NCBI GenBank assembly: GCA_963751395.1
Contig: CAVVUC010000002.1
Location: forward strand, 1,488,001 to 1,552,000
Origin: CAVVUC01 sp963751395
Lineage (GTDB): Bacteria > Verrucomicrobiota > Verrucomicrobiia > Chthoniobacterales > Chthoniobacteraceae
Direction: 5' to 3'
DNA: 64,000 bases
In this document: one piece after another, positions 9,874-18,972 of the stretch
Position numbering within the stretch: position 1 is the stretch's first letter
How the letters are laid out: every line of letters begins with the position of its first letter
Made by a program: the position numbers and the translations under genes
The notes under the pieces: generated by a model
Seen by the model: the letters and a program-made list of their open reading frames with translations, nothing else
What the model was told of the DNA's origin: nothing
Database searches by the model: none

Positions 9874-12800
9874 TCAGGGCGACACCAGGATGCGGTAAAA
9901 GCCCTGGGTGCCGGTGGCGTTCGTCGCGGTCAAGACGAGCGTTCCCGGAACGGGCGGGTCGGCGAGCGGGTTTCCGGTGCCGGCCTGGGTGCTGACCGTT
10001 GTCCATGTTCCCGATGTCAGCGAACTCCTGGATTGAAGCTGATAGTTGTGGCCGGGGTAGGAGGACTGGACGGTGACGCTGAAGGTCGAGCCGCTCTTTG
10101 AAAACTGCTTCACTTCAACGGAACTCGCGTCGATCACGACACCGTTGTTCACCAGATTTGCAGGCAAAGTTTGCGATCCCGTGAGCAGGTCGAGCACGCC
10201 GTTGTTCACAAAGCTGCTGGTGGTGCCGGTGGCGACGATGCCGCTCCCGCCGGTGAAGCGCATCGTGCCGTTGTTGACGACGTTGCCATTAACGACAAGC
10301 GTGCCGCTGTTGCAGGTGGCGGTGCCGTCGTTGTTCAGGTCGGCGTTGATTGTGCCGTTTCCGGTGAGGGCTGCTCCACTGGCGATGTTTACCGAGTCGG
10401 TGGTCAGGGTGCCGTTCGTCATCGCGAGTGTCGCGCCGGGCTGGATATTCACCGAACCGTCGCAGGAGAAAACGCCGCCGATGCGCAGTGTTCCTTGTTC
10501 GACCGTGGTGCCTCCAAAGAAATCGGACGCGCCATTGACCGTCCAGATGCCTGCGCCTGTCTTGGTCAAAGCGGTTGATGTGTGACCAAGGTATGCAGTG
10601 GCCGCGGCCCCGCTGCCGCCGCCTCCCGAGAAGACAACGTCGGGTGGAGCAGAGTAGTAGTTGCCCCTTTTATTGTTTGAAATCGAGACCGCAGTGACTG
10701 CACCGCCGGAAACAGTGGCCGTGGCAACCGCGTCCAAACCACCGCCGCCAACCAAAGTAACGGTCGGCTCGCTGGTGTAGCCGCTCCCTCCATTTGTAAC
10801 CGTAAAGCCGGAGACGGAGCCGTAGCTTTGCTCGCCGATTCCGCCATCGAGTGTGGCATCGGTCCCCAACCCGCCAATGTGATAGGTGACGGTGCGACCG
10901 TAAGTCGGTCCGCCACGGAGCCACGAGCCGCTCGATCCCGACAGCTCTCCAATGTCGATATTCGTGCCGCCACCATCGGACACGATTCCGTCAAAGTAAG
11001 CCGAGACCTTGCTTGCCAGGTTGATCCTCGCATTCGGAAATCCGAAATACCAATAGTCCTTTGTCATCCGAAAATCACCCCCGCTTGAATCGGTGGTCAC
11101 GTTGATCCGCCCCGTGAAACCTGACCAGTTCCCGGTGATGTCGGTGCGAACATAGGGCACATAAACCGTGAAGGTGCCGCTGCCGAAAAGGTCGCCGCCC
11201 ACTCCGCAACGGTCTGCCGTGATCAGTGTGCCGGTGGTGTTCACGATGAGATCGTTGGGCAGCGTCCCGGCGTGGGTGAGGAGATCAATGGTGAACATTC
11301 TTAGGGTGCCGCCGTTGAATGTGATCGCGCCGGTGCCGGGGCCAAAGGCGTTTGCCGTCGCGCTGCCAAGCACGACGCTTCCCGCATTGAGAAGTGTCCC
11401 GCCGGAATAGCTGTTGCTGCCGCTGATCGTTAGTTTCCCTGTGCCGCTCTTTACAAGGGAGGTGGAGCCGCCGATGGAGCCGGTTCCTCCGAAAACGTAG
11501 GCAGTGGTCGTGTTGTTCACCGCAAGCGAGCGCGGCGACACCGTGCCGTTTAGGGTGACGTTCCCATTGCCGGTGGTGTTATCGAACGTCACGGCGTCGA
11601 AGTTAAAGAACGTCGAGGTCGGTCCGCCCGACCACGCAGAGGTGGTCTGCGAGTCCCAGATGCCTCCTCCTGCGCCAGTTCCGGTCCAAACAAGTGAAGC
11701 TGCGCTTCCGGAAACGGTCAACTTGATCCAGGCGGGTGAGCCCGAGCCAGCTGCGCGACGGCTCAGAGCGAAGGTCTGACGGGCTCCGGTGGGAAGATTG
11801 GAGTACCATGATTGACCGCTTGCAGCCGTGTCGGAACCTCCATCGACAAGCATATAGTCGCCGGCTCCGAGGAGTCCATCGACCAGGTTGAAGTAGAAGT
11901 TGGTGGTGCCGGTGAGTGCGATCGTGCCGCTGCTGAGAAGTATCTTGTCATTGTTGCCGGCAGGGTTGTTGGAAAGGTCAAAGTGAAGGTAGGCGTTGTT
12001 TGCCAGAGTCAGCCCGTTGCCACCCCTTAAGACGCCGGCGCTTCCCAATCCGCCGCCCGGCGAGAGATAGGAGCCGGTTTGTGCCCAGATGTTGCCGCCG
12101 GCCGAGCCGGTTCCGATCAGCACGGCAGCGGCAGCGACGGTCATGGGACTGCTGGCTATGGTGCCGGTCAGGTTCAATACCCCGGTGCTGATGGTTGTAG
12201 CGCCAGTGTAATTAAGGTTGCCTCCAAGAGTCAGGATGCCTGTCCCGGCTTTGATAACACTGCTTGTCCCGGCACCATTGCTGATGGTGCCCAGAAAGGT
12301 GGAGTCCTTGTTATTCTCTCCGATCGTGAAGGTCGTGGTGCTCGTGTTTCCGCTCCCGGTTGCGCCGGACAGCGTGGTGGAAGGCCCGCCCGACAACCCG
12401 CCAAGGGCAATGGTTGTCGCGCTGCCGCGCTTGCTCAACGAGCCCGCTCCATTTCCGAGATTGAAGGCGATGGTGGTCGCGCCGGTCGCGCCGTTCAAAC
12501 GCACCCCGGCGTTGCCGGTCAGATTGATGTCGCCGGTAAAGCCGGTCAGGCAGCCTCGCAAGTCAAAGACGTTTGTCTGGTTGATGTTCAGCGAGGCTGT
12601 TCCTGTGATCACGTAGATGCCTGTCGTGCCACCGCCATTTCCACCGACGATGGTTGGCGCGCCCGACAGCATCAAGTTATTGCCGGGGGCATTGGAACCT
12701 ATGTTCAGCGTGCCTCCGTTCATTGTGATGGAACCGGTTCCAAGCGTGTTGTTGTTGTTAATGACCACCGTGCCTTGCTCAATGGTGGTGCCGCCGGTGA

Positions 12801-14859
12801 AAGAGTTGGCGCCGCTGTTAGAAAAGGTAAGTGTGCCCGTTCCGGATTTAAGCAATCCACCAAGGCCGGTTAGCTGTCCGGTTCCTCCAAAGGTATAGTT
12901 CTTACCGGCATTTACGCTTACTCCACCGATGTTATTGTTGCCGGTGATGGAGATGGCGGGCGAGTTAGAGCCCGTATCATCAAAGGAGGCATTGTCTCCA
13001 AAGTCAAAGAACGCGGAAGAGTTATCGGGTTTCCGCCAGTTGGTGGCGACGTTGTTCCATGCATTCCCGCTGCCGTCGCCCGCCCATCGCAGGTATTGTG
13101 GAATGCCGGCGGCGGAAACCAGGATGTAAAACTGCTGTGTCCAGTTGACGCCGTCGCCGTCCTGAACCTTGAAAGAGAACCTGGCGCGCCCATAGGTGTT
13201 AAGCGTCGGAGTAAAGCGCACGGTATGACCGTCGCCCAGTACCCGGCCTGTCCCATCAAGGGTGGTTACCGACCCGCCCACGACGTTGGTAACCGTAAAG
13301 ACCACCGTGGGCTTGTTGAAACCGGCGGTGTATTTCGCAAGATCAATGTCAATGTAAGTCGCCAGCGCGGCTGTGTTTTTCCCCACGAAAGTGTGCGGAG
13401 ACGCCTTGAAGTGCAGGTATTCCTCCAGATAAGTGTAGCCGGTCGCTGAGGTAGTCGGGAAAAAGGTGGAGCCGGAAGTTAACACGCCCGCACTGAAGGC
13501 TGTTTTATGGTCGTCAGCGGCAGCGTTCATTCCCAGCGCATACTCCCAAATGTCCGGCATTCCATCTCGATCGGAGTCGGAGGGCGAGGGGATGGAATTC
13601 AGCACTCCAAAGCCGGAGGCGCTCGCGCCGGTGTCGCTTTCGCGCGTGACATGAAAACGCGTCTGCGTGGTGAGCTTGTTGAAAAGGATCGTATCCACCT
13701 CGTCGCGTAGCGTGCCGGTGTAACTGGCATCCATACGAAGTGCGCCCGCGTTGGAGACGATCTTTTTGTAAGCAAGCAAAGGCCCGTCCGCTGCGACGCC
13801 GACGGAGGAACCCGCGATCGCTGTGGCTGACTGGTAGTAGCGATAATCGCCCGGGACTGGCGCGGGACTTTCCGAGGCGGAATAAACCGAGCCTTCCACG
13901 ATGCTGTAGCCTTTGTCCGTGCCGTCGAGGATGCCGTCGCCGTCGTTGTCGGTGAGGTTGCCGCTGAGATAGACGGTGAAATTCGGCAGGTTGTTGCTGG
14001 CAAGGGTTCCTTTCACCAGCGCCTTGGACTTCGCATTGCCGGGAGGGCAGATGAAGTAGTTGTTGATGAGGTTGGCCTTCCAGCCTGCGGGTGTTTGCGA
14101 GTCACCCATGATGAATCCGATGTCCCAGTCGAAGGTGACGTTGTTGATCCATTCCAAGAGACCGTTGGGACGCGCCTTCGGGTTTCTCGTGTGGTTGTGC
14201 GACCAGAGGTTGTGGTGCGATGTCGCATGATTTTGATCCCACAAGCCACCGCACGAGTGGGGTTCGAGTCCCCACGAGTTGATCGAATACTGCAACGTCA
14301 GGTTTTCCGGCGGGCTGCTGAAGCTCGAGATGTTTTCGTCCGTGCTGAACTCCATCGTGATGTGATCGAGGATCGAATTGATCGAACCGCTGTCGAGGTC
14401 GATGCAATCGCCTCCGGAGCCGTATTTACCATGCCTGAAACGCAGATGCCGGATGATGATTTCGTCGCCGGAAATGCGGAACGTGCCGTCTTTCAGGCCG
14501 ATGCCGTCGCCCGGCGCAGTCTGCCCGGCGATGGTGATCTTGTTCGTGGTGATCCGAAGGTTGCTGCCGGGGACATGGATGTAACCGCTCACATCGAAAA
14601 CGATGGTCCGACCGCTTGAGGGGGCCGTCGCAACGCCGTAGGCGAGTGAACCGGCCAGGGTGGAGTCGCTGCTGAGGTTCGTGACGTGATACACATCACC
14701 CCCGCGCCCGCCGGTGGCATAGGCGCCGTAGCCTTCGGCTCCGGGAAAGGCCGGGATTTGAGCGTCGAGCTGGCTGGCCGCAAAAAGCAGACTCACGCAA
14801 ATCGTCGAAAAAAAGGAGAATGCCCTGGCGTATCCATGCGGGGGAGAGGAGGTCTTCAT
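9874..14859 (-). CDS. Secreted pectate lyase-like protein with autotransporter-type beta-strand repeats
   Basis: 1661 residues. A signal peptide (about 1-34, ending LDA-QIP) precedes a polysaccharide lyase beta-helix starting FPGAEGYGAYATGGRGG, with typical DCIDLDSGS, HHNLWSHNHTRNP and INNV turns (to about residue 300). Calcium-type motifs DNDGDGILDGTD and DSDRDGMPDIWEYALGMN follow, then about 1,000 residues of Gly/Asn/Thr-rich repeats of the GGTGxLxKSGTGTLTFS kind (autotransporter-associated beta-strand repeats). The C-terminus (NYQLQSRSSLTSGTW...QGFYRILVSP) resembles a terminal domain common in Verrucomicrobia; no autotransporter barrel is visible. The likely role is breakdown of pectin-like polymers at the cell surface. 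Confidence 0.85.
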   Translation of the reverse strand: MKTSSPPHGYARAFSFFSTICVSLLFAASQLDAQIPAFPGAEGYGAYATGGRGGDVYHVTNLSSDSTLAGSLAYGVATAPSSGRTIVFDVSGYIHVPGSNLRITTNKITIAGQTAPGDGIGLKDGTFRISGDEIIIRHLRFRHGKYGSGGDCIDLDSGSINSILDHITMEFSTDENISSFSSPPENLTLQYSINSWGLEPHSCGGLWDQNHATSHHNLWSHNHTRNPKARPNGLLEWINNVTFDWDIGFIMGDSQTPAGWKANLINNYFICPPGNAKSKALVKGTLASNNLPNFTVYLSGNLTDNDGDGILDGTDKGYSIVEGSVYSASESPAPVPGDYRYYQSATAIAGSSVGVAADGPLLAYKKIVSNAGALRMDASYTGTLRDEVDTILFNKLTTQTRFHVTRESDTGASASGFGVLNSIPSPSDSDRDGMPDIWEYALGMNAAADDHKTAFSAGVLTSGSTFFPTTSATGYTYLEEYLHFKASPHTFVGKNTAALATYIDIDLAKYTAGFNKPTVVFTVTNVVGGSVTTLDGTGRVLGDGHTVRFTPTLNTYGRARFSFKVQDGDGVNWTQQFYILVSAAGIPQYLRWAGDGSGNAWNNVATNWRKPDNSSAFFDFGDNASFDDTGSNSPAISITGNNNIGGVSVNAGKNYTFGGTGQLTGLGGLLKSGTGTLTFSNSGANSFTGGTTIEQGTVVINNNNTLGTGSITMNGGTLNIGSNAPGNNLMLSGAPTIVGGNGGGTTGIYVITGTASLNINQTNVFDLRGCLTGFTGDINLTGNAGVRLNGATGATTIAFNLGNGAGSLSKRGSATTIALGGLSGGPSTTLSGATGSGNTSTTTFTIGENNKDSTFLGTISNGAGTSSVIKAGTGILTLGGNLNYTGATTISTGVLNLTGTIASSPMTVAAAAVLIGTGSAGGNIWAQTGSYLSPGGGLGSAGVLRGGNGLTLANNAYLHFDLSNNPAGNNDKILLSSGTIALTGTTNFYFNLVDGLLGAGDYMLVDGGSDTAASGQSWYSNLPTGARQTFALSRRAAGSGSPAWIKLTVSGSAASLVWTGTGAGGGIWDSQTTSAWSGGPTSTFFNFDAVTFDNTTGNGNVTLNGTVSPRSLAVNNTTTAYVFGGTGSIGGSTSLVKSGTGKLTISGSNSYSGGTLLNAGSVVLGSATANAFGPGTGAITFNGGTLRMFTIDLLTHAGTLPNDLIVNTTGTLITADRCGVGGDLFGSGTFTVYVPYVRTDITGNWSGFTGRINVTTDSSGGDFRMTKDYWYFGFPNARINLASKVSAYFDGIVSDGGGTNIDIGELSGSSGSWLRGGPTYGRTVTYHIGGLGTDATLDGGIGEQSYGSVSGFTVTNGGSGYTSEPTVTLVGGGGLDAVATATVSGGAVTAVSISNNKRGNYYSAPPDVVFSGGGGSGAAATAYLGHTSTALTKTGAGIWTVNGASDFFGGTTVEQGTLRIGGVFSCDGSVNIQPGATLAMTNGTLTTDSVNIASGAALTGNGTINADLNNDGTATCNSGTLVVNGNVVNNGTMRFTGGSGIVATGTTSSFVNNGVLDLLTGSQTLPANLVNNGVVIDASSVEVKQFSKSGSTFSVTVQSSYPGHNYQLQSRSSLTSGTWTTVSTQAGTGNPLADPPVPGTLVLTATNATGTQGFYRILVSP

Positions 14860-15006
14860 GAAAAGAAATTACATCGTGTTACAGGTTCGCATCAACTTAC
14901 GGGTGAATATTTTTACAAACAGCATCCGCCGCACCCAAGAAAACCTAGCTTGGAAACTTGCAGCTATTTGCATTTCAAGAAAGACCGACGCAGACGTGCG
15001 CCAGCT

Positions 15007-15540
15007 TCACGTCAGTTGCCCGATCAAGGCCGCACGCGACTGCGGCAATCGCCCGTAGGCACGCCCGATTGCCACGGCGGGCGCGACGTTTGCCGCCCCG
15101 TGAATGCCGAGCAGCCGGACCAGTTCCGACTCAAAGTGCAGCAGAGCGCGACGGTTCGGCTCGCTCTTGTTCACGTAGTTGAAGGCGCGCCTGATCAGGT
15201 CGAACAACTCTGCGGCAGGGTGATCCGGCTCCGTTACCAACTCGACGAGTTCCACGAAATAGGCCGCCAACTGGACGCGCTGATAACTTTGTCTCAACCC
15301 CTCGAACGGTTTGCGCAAGACGACTTCCCTCAAAATGTGCAGATCGCTTTTCCGACTCCGCGCGAACTGAATCTCCGCTTCAAAAAACAGGTCCAGCTTG
15401 CCGGCAAACGGACTTTTTGGCCGGCGCGCTCCTTTGGCCACGGTCTTGATTTTGCCATGCGCCTCGGTGAACCACTCGATGATGAGGCTCGTGTCGGAGA
15501 GTTTTGTCTTGCGGAGCAGGATGGCGGCGGTGGTTTCCAA
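15007..15540 (-). CDS. recO: DNA repair protein RecO (short form)
   Basis: RecO loads RecA onto SSB-coated DNA with RecR. The N-terminal OB fold is clear (ETTAAILLRKTKLSDTSLIIEWFTEAHGK, then AKGARRPKSPFAGKLDLF), followed by the helical region (REVVLRKPFEGLRQ...YFVELVELVTEP). At 177 residues it lacks the last 60 or so residues of E. coli-type RecO, which carry the zinc-finger region. Divergent from the DUF3467 gene with 66 bp between starts. Confidence 0.85.
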   Translation of the reverse strand: METTAAILLRKTKLSDTSLIIEWFTEAHGKIKTVAKGARRPKSPFAGKLDLFFEAEIQFARSRKSDLHILREVVLRKPFEGLRQSYQRVQLAAYFVELVELVTEPDHPAAELFDLIRRAFNYVNKSEPNRRALLHFESELVRLLGIHGAANVAPAVAIGRAYGRLPQSRAALIGQLT

Positions 15541-15606
15541 GAGAATCGCTATTGACCTTTCACTTCGGGTCGGTCTTATTCACGCCCATTCCATTAACCC
15601 ATTTTT

Positions 15607-15939
15607 ATGAGCGAAGAAAACATTTCGGCAAATCAGACAGCGGCCAACCCCCAGGTTGTCGTGGACACCATGAAGACAAGTTACGCAAACGTCTGCCGCA
15701 TCGCGCAAACGCCAAACGAAGTGATCATCGACTTCGGCATGAACCCGAACTTCTTTGGCACGATCCTCGAAGAACCGTTGCGCCTGGAGAACCGCATCAT
15801 CATGTCGCACGACGCCGCCAAACGGCTCTGCCTCCACCTTGGCAACACGATTCAAACCTACGAAGCCAAATACGGCGTGATCGAACTCGACGTGGCCAAG
15901 CGCCTCAAGCCGGGCGCGAATCAGACGGTGACAAAGTAG
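15607..15939 (+). CDS. DUF3467 family protein
   Basis: 110 residues; the conserved core is YANVCRIAQTPNEVIIDFGMNP, then RIIMSHDAAKRLCLHLGNTIQTYEAKYGVIELDVAKR, which matches the DUF3467 family of small beta-rich proteins. The function of the family is not established. It is followed by a large nested inverted repeat that could end its transcription. Confidence 0.85.
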   Translation: MSEENISANQTAANPQVVVDTMKTSYANVCRIAQTPNEVIIDFGMNPNFFGTILEEPLRLENRIIMSHDAAKRLCLHLGNTIQTYEAKYGVIELDVAKRLKPGANQTVTK

Positions 15940-15950
15940 CGGGCGGGATT

Positions 15951-16163
15951 GAATCTGAAAATCAGGAAATCAGGAAAAATCGAGACCAGGACTGGATCGC
16001 GCAGGGTTTCACTGCAGCGCGTCATTCCGAGCGCAGCGAGGAACCTCACAAGCCACGCTCAGTGTAATTTGAGGGATTCCTCGCTTCGCTCTGAATGACG
16101 CGTGCTTTGATTCAATGCGTCCCACGGATCAGGTCATGGTCTTTTCCTGATTTCCTGATTCAA
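15951..16163. repeat. Nested inverted repeat between DUF3467 gene and M14 peptidase gene
   Basis: An inner pair of 26-base arms (16018-16043 and 16077-16102, beginning CGCGTCATTCCGAGCG, a few mismatches) surrounds a 33-base loop. An outer pair (ATCAGGAAATCAGGAAAA near 15961 and its complement at 16141-16160) surrounds that. The two genes converge here, so it may act as a bidirectional terminator; it also looks like a dispersed repeat family. The outer right arm supplies the stop codon of the M14 gene. Confidence 0.7.
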
Positions 16164-16915
16164 ACAATCCGCCGCACGCATTCCTCGATGATTGCGACTT
16201 GCGCGCTCACCCGCTGATCCAGCGCGAACTCCGACGGCGTTTCGATGGTGAACGTCCGCTCGGAATGATGCAGATGCAGGTAAACCGCCTCCGGCAGGCC
16301 CATCGTCGCGAATTTTTTCAAAGTCAATTTCCGGCGGATGACTCCGGCGTTCGATTTTCTGCCGTCGATCATTGTGCGTCCTTCGATCGGGATGAGCGGC
16401 CTTGCGACCGCGAGCAATTCCTCGCCCCAGAACGGCTTTGCCCGCTCGACTTCGTAGATGTAAAGCCCCTGCCCGTCGAAGTCTTCGTGCAAAGTCAGCG
16501 CGAGCGCAAAGCGATACGGTTTGATCAGCATCTTCAGCGCCCGCAGCATTTCGATGTCGTCCTTTTGAAAGAGGCGGTTCAGATCGCGGTGCTCGCGGTC
16601 GTAGCGGATGTTGTTCACGATGCCCCACGGATTCAGGCAGGGGAAAATGAGACAAGGCAGCGCGCGAAGCCGCTTCACATTGCGTTCCGCCCACGCGATC
16701 AGCGCCTCCGTGCCCGCCGGTTCGTCGCCGTGGATTCCGGCGGAAATGTAAACGCCTCCATTCGCGGCAAGGCTTTTCGACTTTAGAAAATAAAGCGGGT
16801 AGCCGTCGATCTCAGCGAATCGTTGCATCGGCAGCCCGCTCGCCAGTGCGACCGCACGCCAGCGCTTGATCAACAAGCGATAGTCGTGGCAGCGGTGCAT
16901 GTGGAGCGCCTTCAC
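16160..16915 (-). CDS. M14-family metallopeptidase, probable murein peptide amidase
   Basis: 251 residues with zinc carboxypeptidase features: GIHGDEPAGTEAL (H62 and E65, first zinc ligands), NPWG...REHRDLNRLF (substrate-binding Asn/Arg region), and LALTLHEDFDG (third His ligand). It also resembles succinylglutamate desuccinylase/aspartoacylase-type proteins. It follows mpl with a 4-bp overlap. Because Mpl reuses the tripeptide L-Ala-D-Glu-mDAP, I infer an MpaA/Csd4-like activity on muropeptides. No signal peptide is seen, so it is probably cytoplasmic. The GTG start overlaps the mpl stop; an ATG at 16900 is an alternative. Confidence 0.75.
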   Translation of the reverse strand: MKALHMHRCHDYRLLIKRWRAVALASGLPMQRFAEIDGYPLYFLKSKSLAANGGVYISAGIHGDEPAGTEALIAWAERNVKRLRALPCLIFPCLNPWGIVNNIRYDREHRDLNRLFQKDDIEMLRALKMLIKPYRFALALTLHEDFDGQGLYIYEVERAKPFWGEELLAVARPLIPIEGRTMIDGRKSNAGVIRRKLTLKKFATMGLPEAVYLHLHHSERTFTIETPSEFALDQRVSAQVAIIEECVRRIV

Positions 16916-18297
16916 AGCTCTTTCAACAAACGCGCGTGAATGCCATCGAACCCGCCGTTGCTGAAGATCACGACGACATCCGGCTTCTGCACCAGCGGTT
17001 TCAGCCGCGCGATGATTTCACCCACGCCCGGCTCGTAAAACGCCGGCTTGCCAGTCGCGCGGATCGCTTCGACGACGACCTCGGGCTTGAGCCGCTCGTT
17101 CTCGGGAATCTGTTCCAGCCTCGCCACCTTCGCGAGGATTACACCGTCGGCCAGGCCGAGCGCCTCGGGCAGTTGCTTTTGAAAAATCGCCCGTCTCGTC
17201 GTGTTCGATCGCGGCTCGAAGATCGCCCAGATCCGGCTTTTCGGATATTGATGCCGCAGACCCGCGAGCGTCTGCCGGATGGCGGTCGGATGATGGCCGA
17301 AGTCGTCGATGATCTTGATACCGCGCACCTCGCCGCGCACTTCCTGCCGCCGCTTCACGCCTTCGAAAGACGTGACCGCCTTTTGGATCACGTCCATCGG
17401 CACGCCGTAAAAATGCGCCGCGGAAATCGCCATCGCGGCGTTGTGGACGTTGTATTCGCCGACAAGCGAAATCGTAAAAGGCGTGTCGAAGAGCGTGAAC
17501 GAGGAGCCTTTGGAATCGTAGCGCGCGTCGCGAATCTGATTCGCCGCGTTCTCGGAAAACCCGACCTCCACGATTGGCGCGGGGCACGTCCTGCCCACGT
17601 CGATGCAGTTCGGATCGTCCGCGTTCAGCAGCACCATGCCGTTCGACGGCACGATGTTCAGCAGCCTGCGGAAGCTGAGCTTGATCTCGTCAAGGTTGTT
17701 AAAAATGTCTGCGTGATCGAACTCGATGTTGTTCACGATCACCAGTTCCGGCATGTAGTGGACGAACTTCGAGCGCTTGTCGAAAAACGCCGTGTCGTAT
17801 TCGTCGCCCTCGATTACGAAATGCTTCGAGTCGCGGAAGCAGGCGCCCTGTCCGAGATTGTTCGGGATGCCGCCGATCATGTAGCTCGGCTCAAGCCCGG
17901 CGCATTGCAGAATCCACGCGAGCAGGGAGGTGGTCGTGGTTTTTCCATGTGTGCCGGTGACGACGAGGTTGTGCCTCCCGCGCAGGAAAAACTCCTTCAG
18001 CACTTCCGGCAGCGAGAGGTAATAGAGCTTGCGGTTGAGCACCGCCTCCGCCTCCGGATTGCCGCGCCTGATCGCGTTGCCGATGACCACGATATCGGCA
18101 TCGCTGGGGATGTTTTCCTCGCGATAACCGGCGTTCAGCGCGATTCCCTTTTCCTCGAGAAACGTGGACATCGGGGGATAGATGTTTTCGTCCGAGCCGG
18201 TGACGACGAAGCCACGCTCGCGCAACGCCGCAGCGACCGCGCCCATCGCCGTGCCGCAAATGCCGAGGAAATGAAGATGCCGGGTTTCTTTGATCAT
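16912..18297 (-). CDS. mpl: UDP-N-acetylmuramate:L-alanyl-gamma-D-glutamyl-meso-diaminopimelate ligase
   Basis: 461 residues, a Mur-ligase fold: N-terminal Rossmann part (HFLGICGTAMGAVAAALRERGFVVTGSDENIYPPMS), ATP P-loop GTHGKTTTTS, FVIEGDEYDTAFFDKRSKF, central-domain LVGEYNVHNAAMAISAA, and C-terminal DDFGHHPTAIRQTL. The GDEYDTAFFDKRSKF stretch and absence of a MurC-style N-terminus point to Mpl, which joins recycled tripeptide to UDP-MurNAc in the cytoplasm. It is followed directly by the overlapping M14 peptidase gene. Confidence 0.93.
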   Translation of the reverse strand: MIKETRHLHFLGICGTAMGAVAAALRERGFVVTGSDENIYPPMSTFLEEKGIALNAGYREENIPSDADIVVIGNAIRRGNPEAEAVLNRKLYYLSLPEVLKEFFLRGRHNLVVTGTHGKTTTTSLLAWILQCAGLEPSYMIGGIPNNLGQGACFRDSKHFVIEGDEYDTAFFDKRSKFVHYMPELVIVNNIEFDHADIFNNLDEIKLSFRRLLNIVPSNGMVLLNADDPNCIDVGRTCPAPIVEVGFSENAANQIRDARYDSKGSSFTLFDTPFTISLVGEYNVHNAAMAISAAHFYGVPMDVIQKAVTSFEGVKRRQEVRGEVRGIKIIDDFGHHPTAIRQTLAGLRHQYPKSRIWAIFEPRSNTTRRAIFQKQLPEALGLADGVILAKVARLEQIPENERLKPEVVVEAIRATGKPAFYEPGVGEIIARLKPLVQKPDVVVIFSNGGFDGIHARLLKEL

Positions 18298-18460
18298 GAG
18301 TCGGGCAACGTATGCAAGAGCATCGCGGCGGACAAGAAAAGTCGTAGGAACCCAAGAGCATTGCCGTGAGGGAACGCATCAATATTCAGCGCGAAGGCTC
18401 GAAGGCCAAGCCTTATCAAGTTCGACAAGTGAGAAAGATTCTGGCAACCTGCAAATTGGT

Positions 18461-18676
18461 ATGAAGGCAAACAGCTACGAAATGATCATCTGGTGGAGCG
18501 AAGAAGACCGCGCCTATGTCGTGGACGTGCCGGAACTTCCCGGCTGCATGGCCCACGGCGGAACACGACAAACTGCAATCCGCAACGCGGAGGATGCCAT
18601 CAAATTTTGGATCAAGACTGCAAAAGAGGATGGCCTGGAAATTCCATCGCCACGAGGCCGGTTGGTCTATGCGTAA
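18461..18676 (+). CDS. HicB-like antitoxin protein
   Basis: 71 residues: YEMIIWWSEEDRAYVVDVPELPGCMAHGGTRQTAIRNAEDAIKFWI, the partial RNase H-like HicB fold with its conserved VPELPGC. HicB proteins neutralise the HicA mRNA interferase. No hicA lies next to it; instead a fragment related to DUF2442 begins inside its last codons. I chose the ATG at 18461 because the family sequence starts there. Confidence 0.8.
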   Translation: MKANSYEMIIWWSEEDRAYVVDVPELPGCMAHGGTRQTAIRNAEDAIKFWIKTAKEDGLEIPSPRGRLVYA

Positions 18677-18768
18677 ACGCCTCTTCGTCCACTACGACAA
18701 CGGCCAGACCGCCGAAGTCTCATGGGCTTTCATCCGCGAACTGCCACCGAAGGCGGGGAGAAAATAGG
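18670..18768 (+). pseudogene. DUF2442 C-terminal fragment (duplicate)
   Basis: A 32-residue frame (start ATG overlaps the HicB stop) that after eight residues is nearly identical to the end of the DUF2442 protein encoded 500 bp downstream: YDNGQTAEVSWAFIRELPPK. The DNA match covers about 75 bases (18693-18767 against 19197-19271). It looks like what is left of a second copy after tandem duplication or deletion. Whether it is translated is unknown. Confidence 0.6.
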
Positions 18769-18771
18769 CGC

Positions 18772-18972
18772 ATGGGACGAGTCCGGCGATACGGTTACTA
18801 TCTCGAATGGTTCATCGGCGACCATGTGCCGCGCCATGTGCATGTGTATGATGGCAAAGGCCGGTTGATTGGCCGTCTTGATCTTGACCTGATGAAAGGT
18901 GTCGAGGGCTGGATTCCGGACAAAAAGCTGGTAAAGCTTGTGTCAGAACTACGACGCGAAGGCCGCTTATGA
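18772..18972 (+). CDS. DUF4160 family protein
   Basis: 66 residues: MGRVRRYGYYLEWFIGDHVPRHVHVYDGKGRLIGRLDLD, with the histidine-containing RHVHV signature of DUF4160. It overlaps the following DUF2442 gene by four bases (ATGA). DUF4160/DUF2442 pairs are commonly adjacent and have been suggested to be toxin-antitoxin modules; that role is inferred from organisation only. Confidence 0.75.
   Translation: MGRVRRYGYYLEWFIGDHVPRHVHVYDGKGRLIGRLDLDLMKGVEGWIPDKKLVKLVSELRREGRL

Noticed and set aside
14250..14285. A tRNA T-arm-like sequence (GTGGGGTTCGAGTCCCCAC)
   Set aside because: It lies inside the pectate lyase gene and encodes a sensible part of it (SWGLEPHSCGG). There is no acceptor, D or anticodon arm around it.
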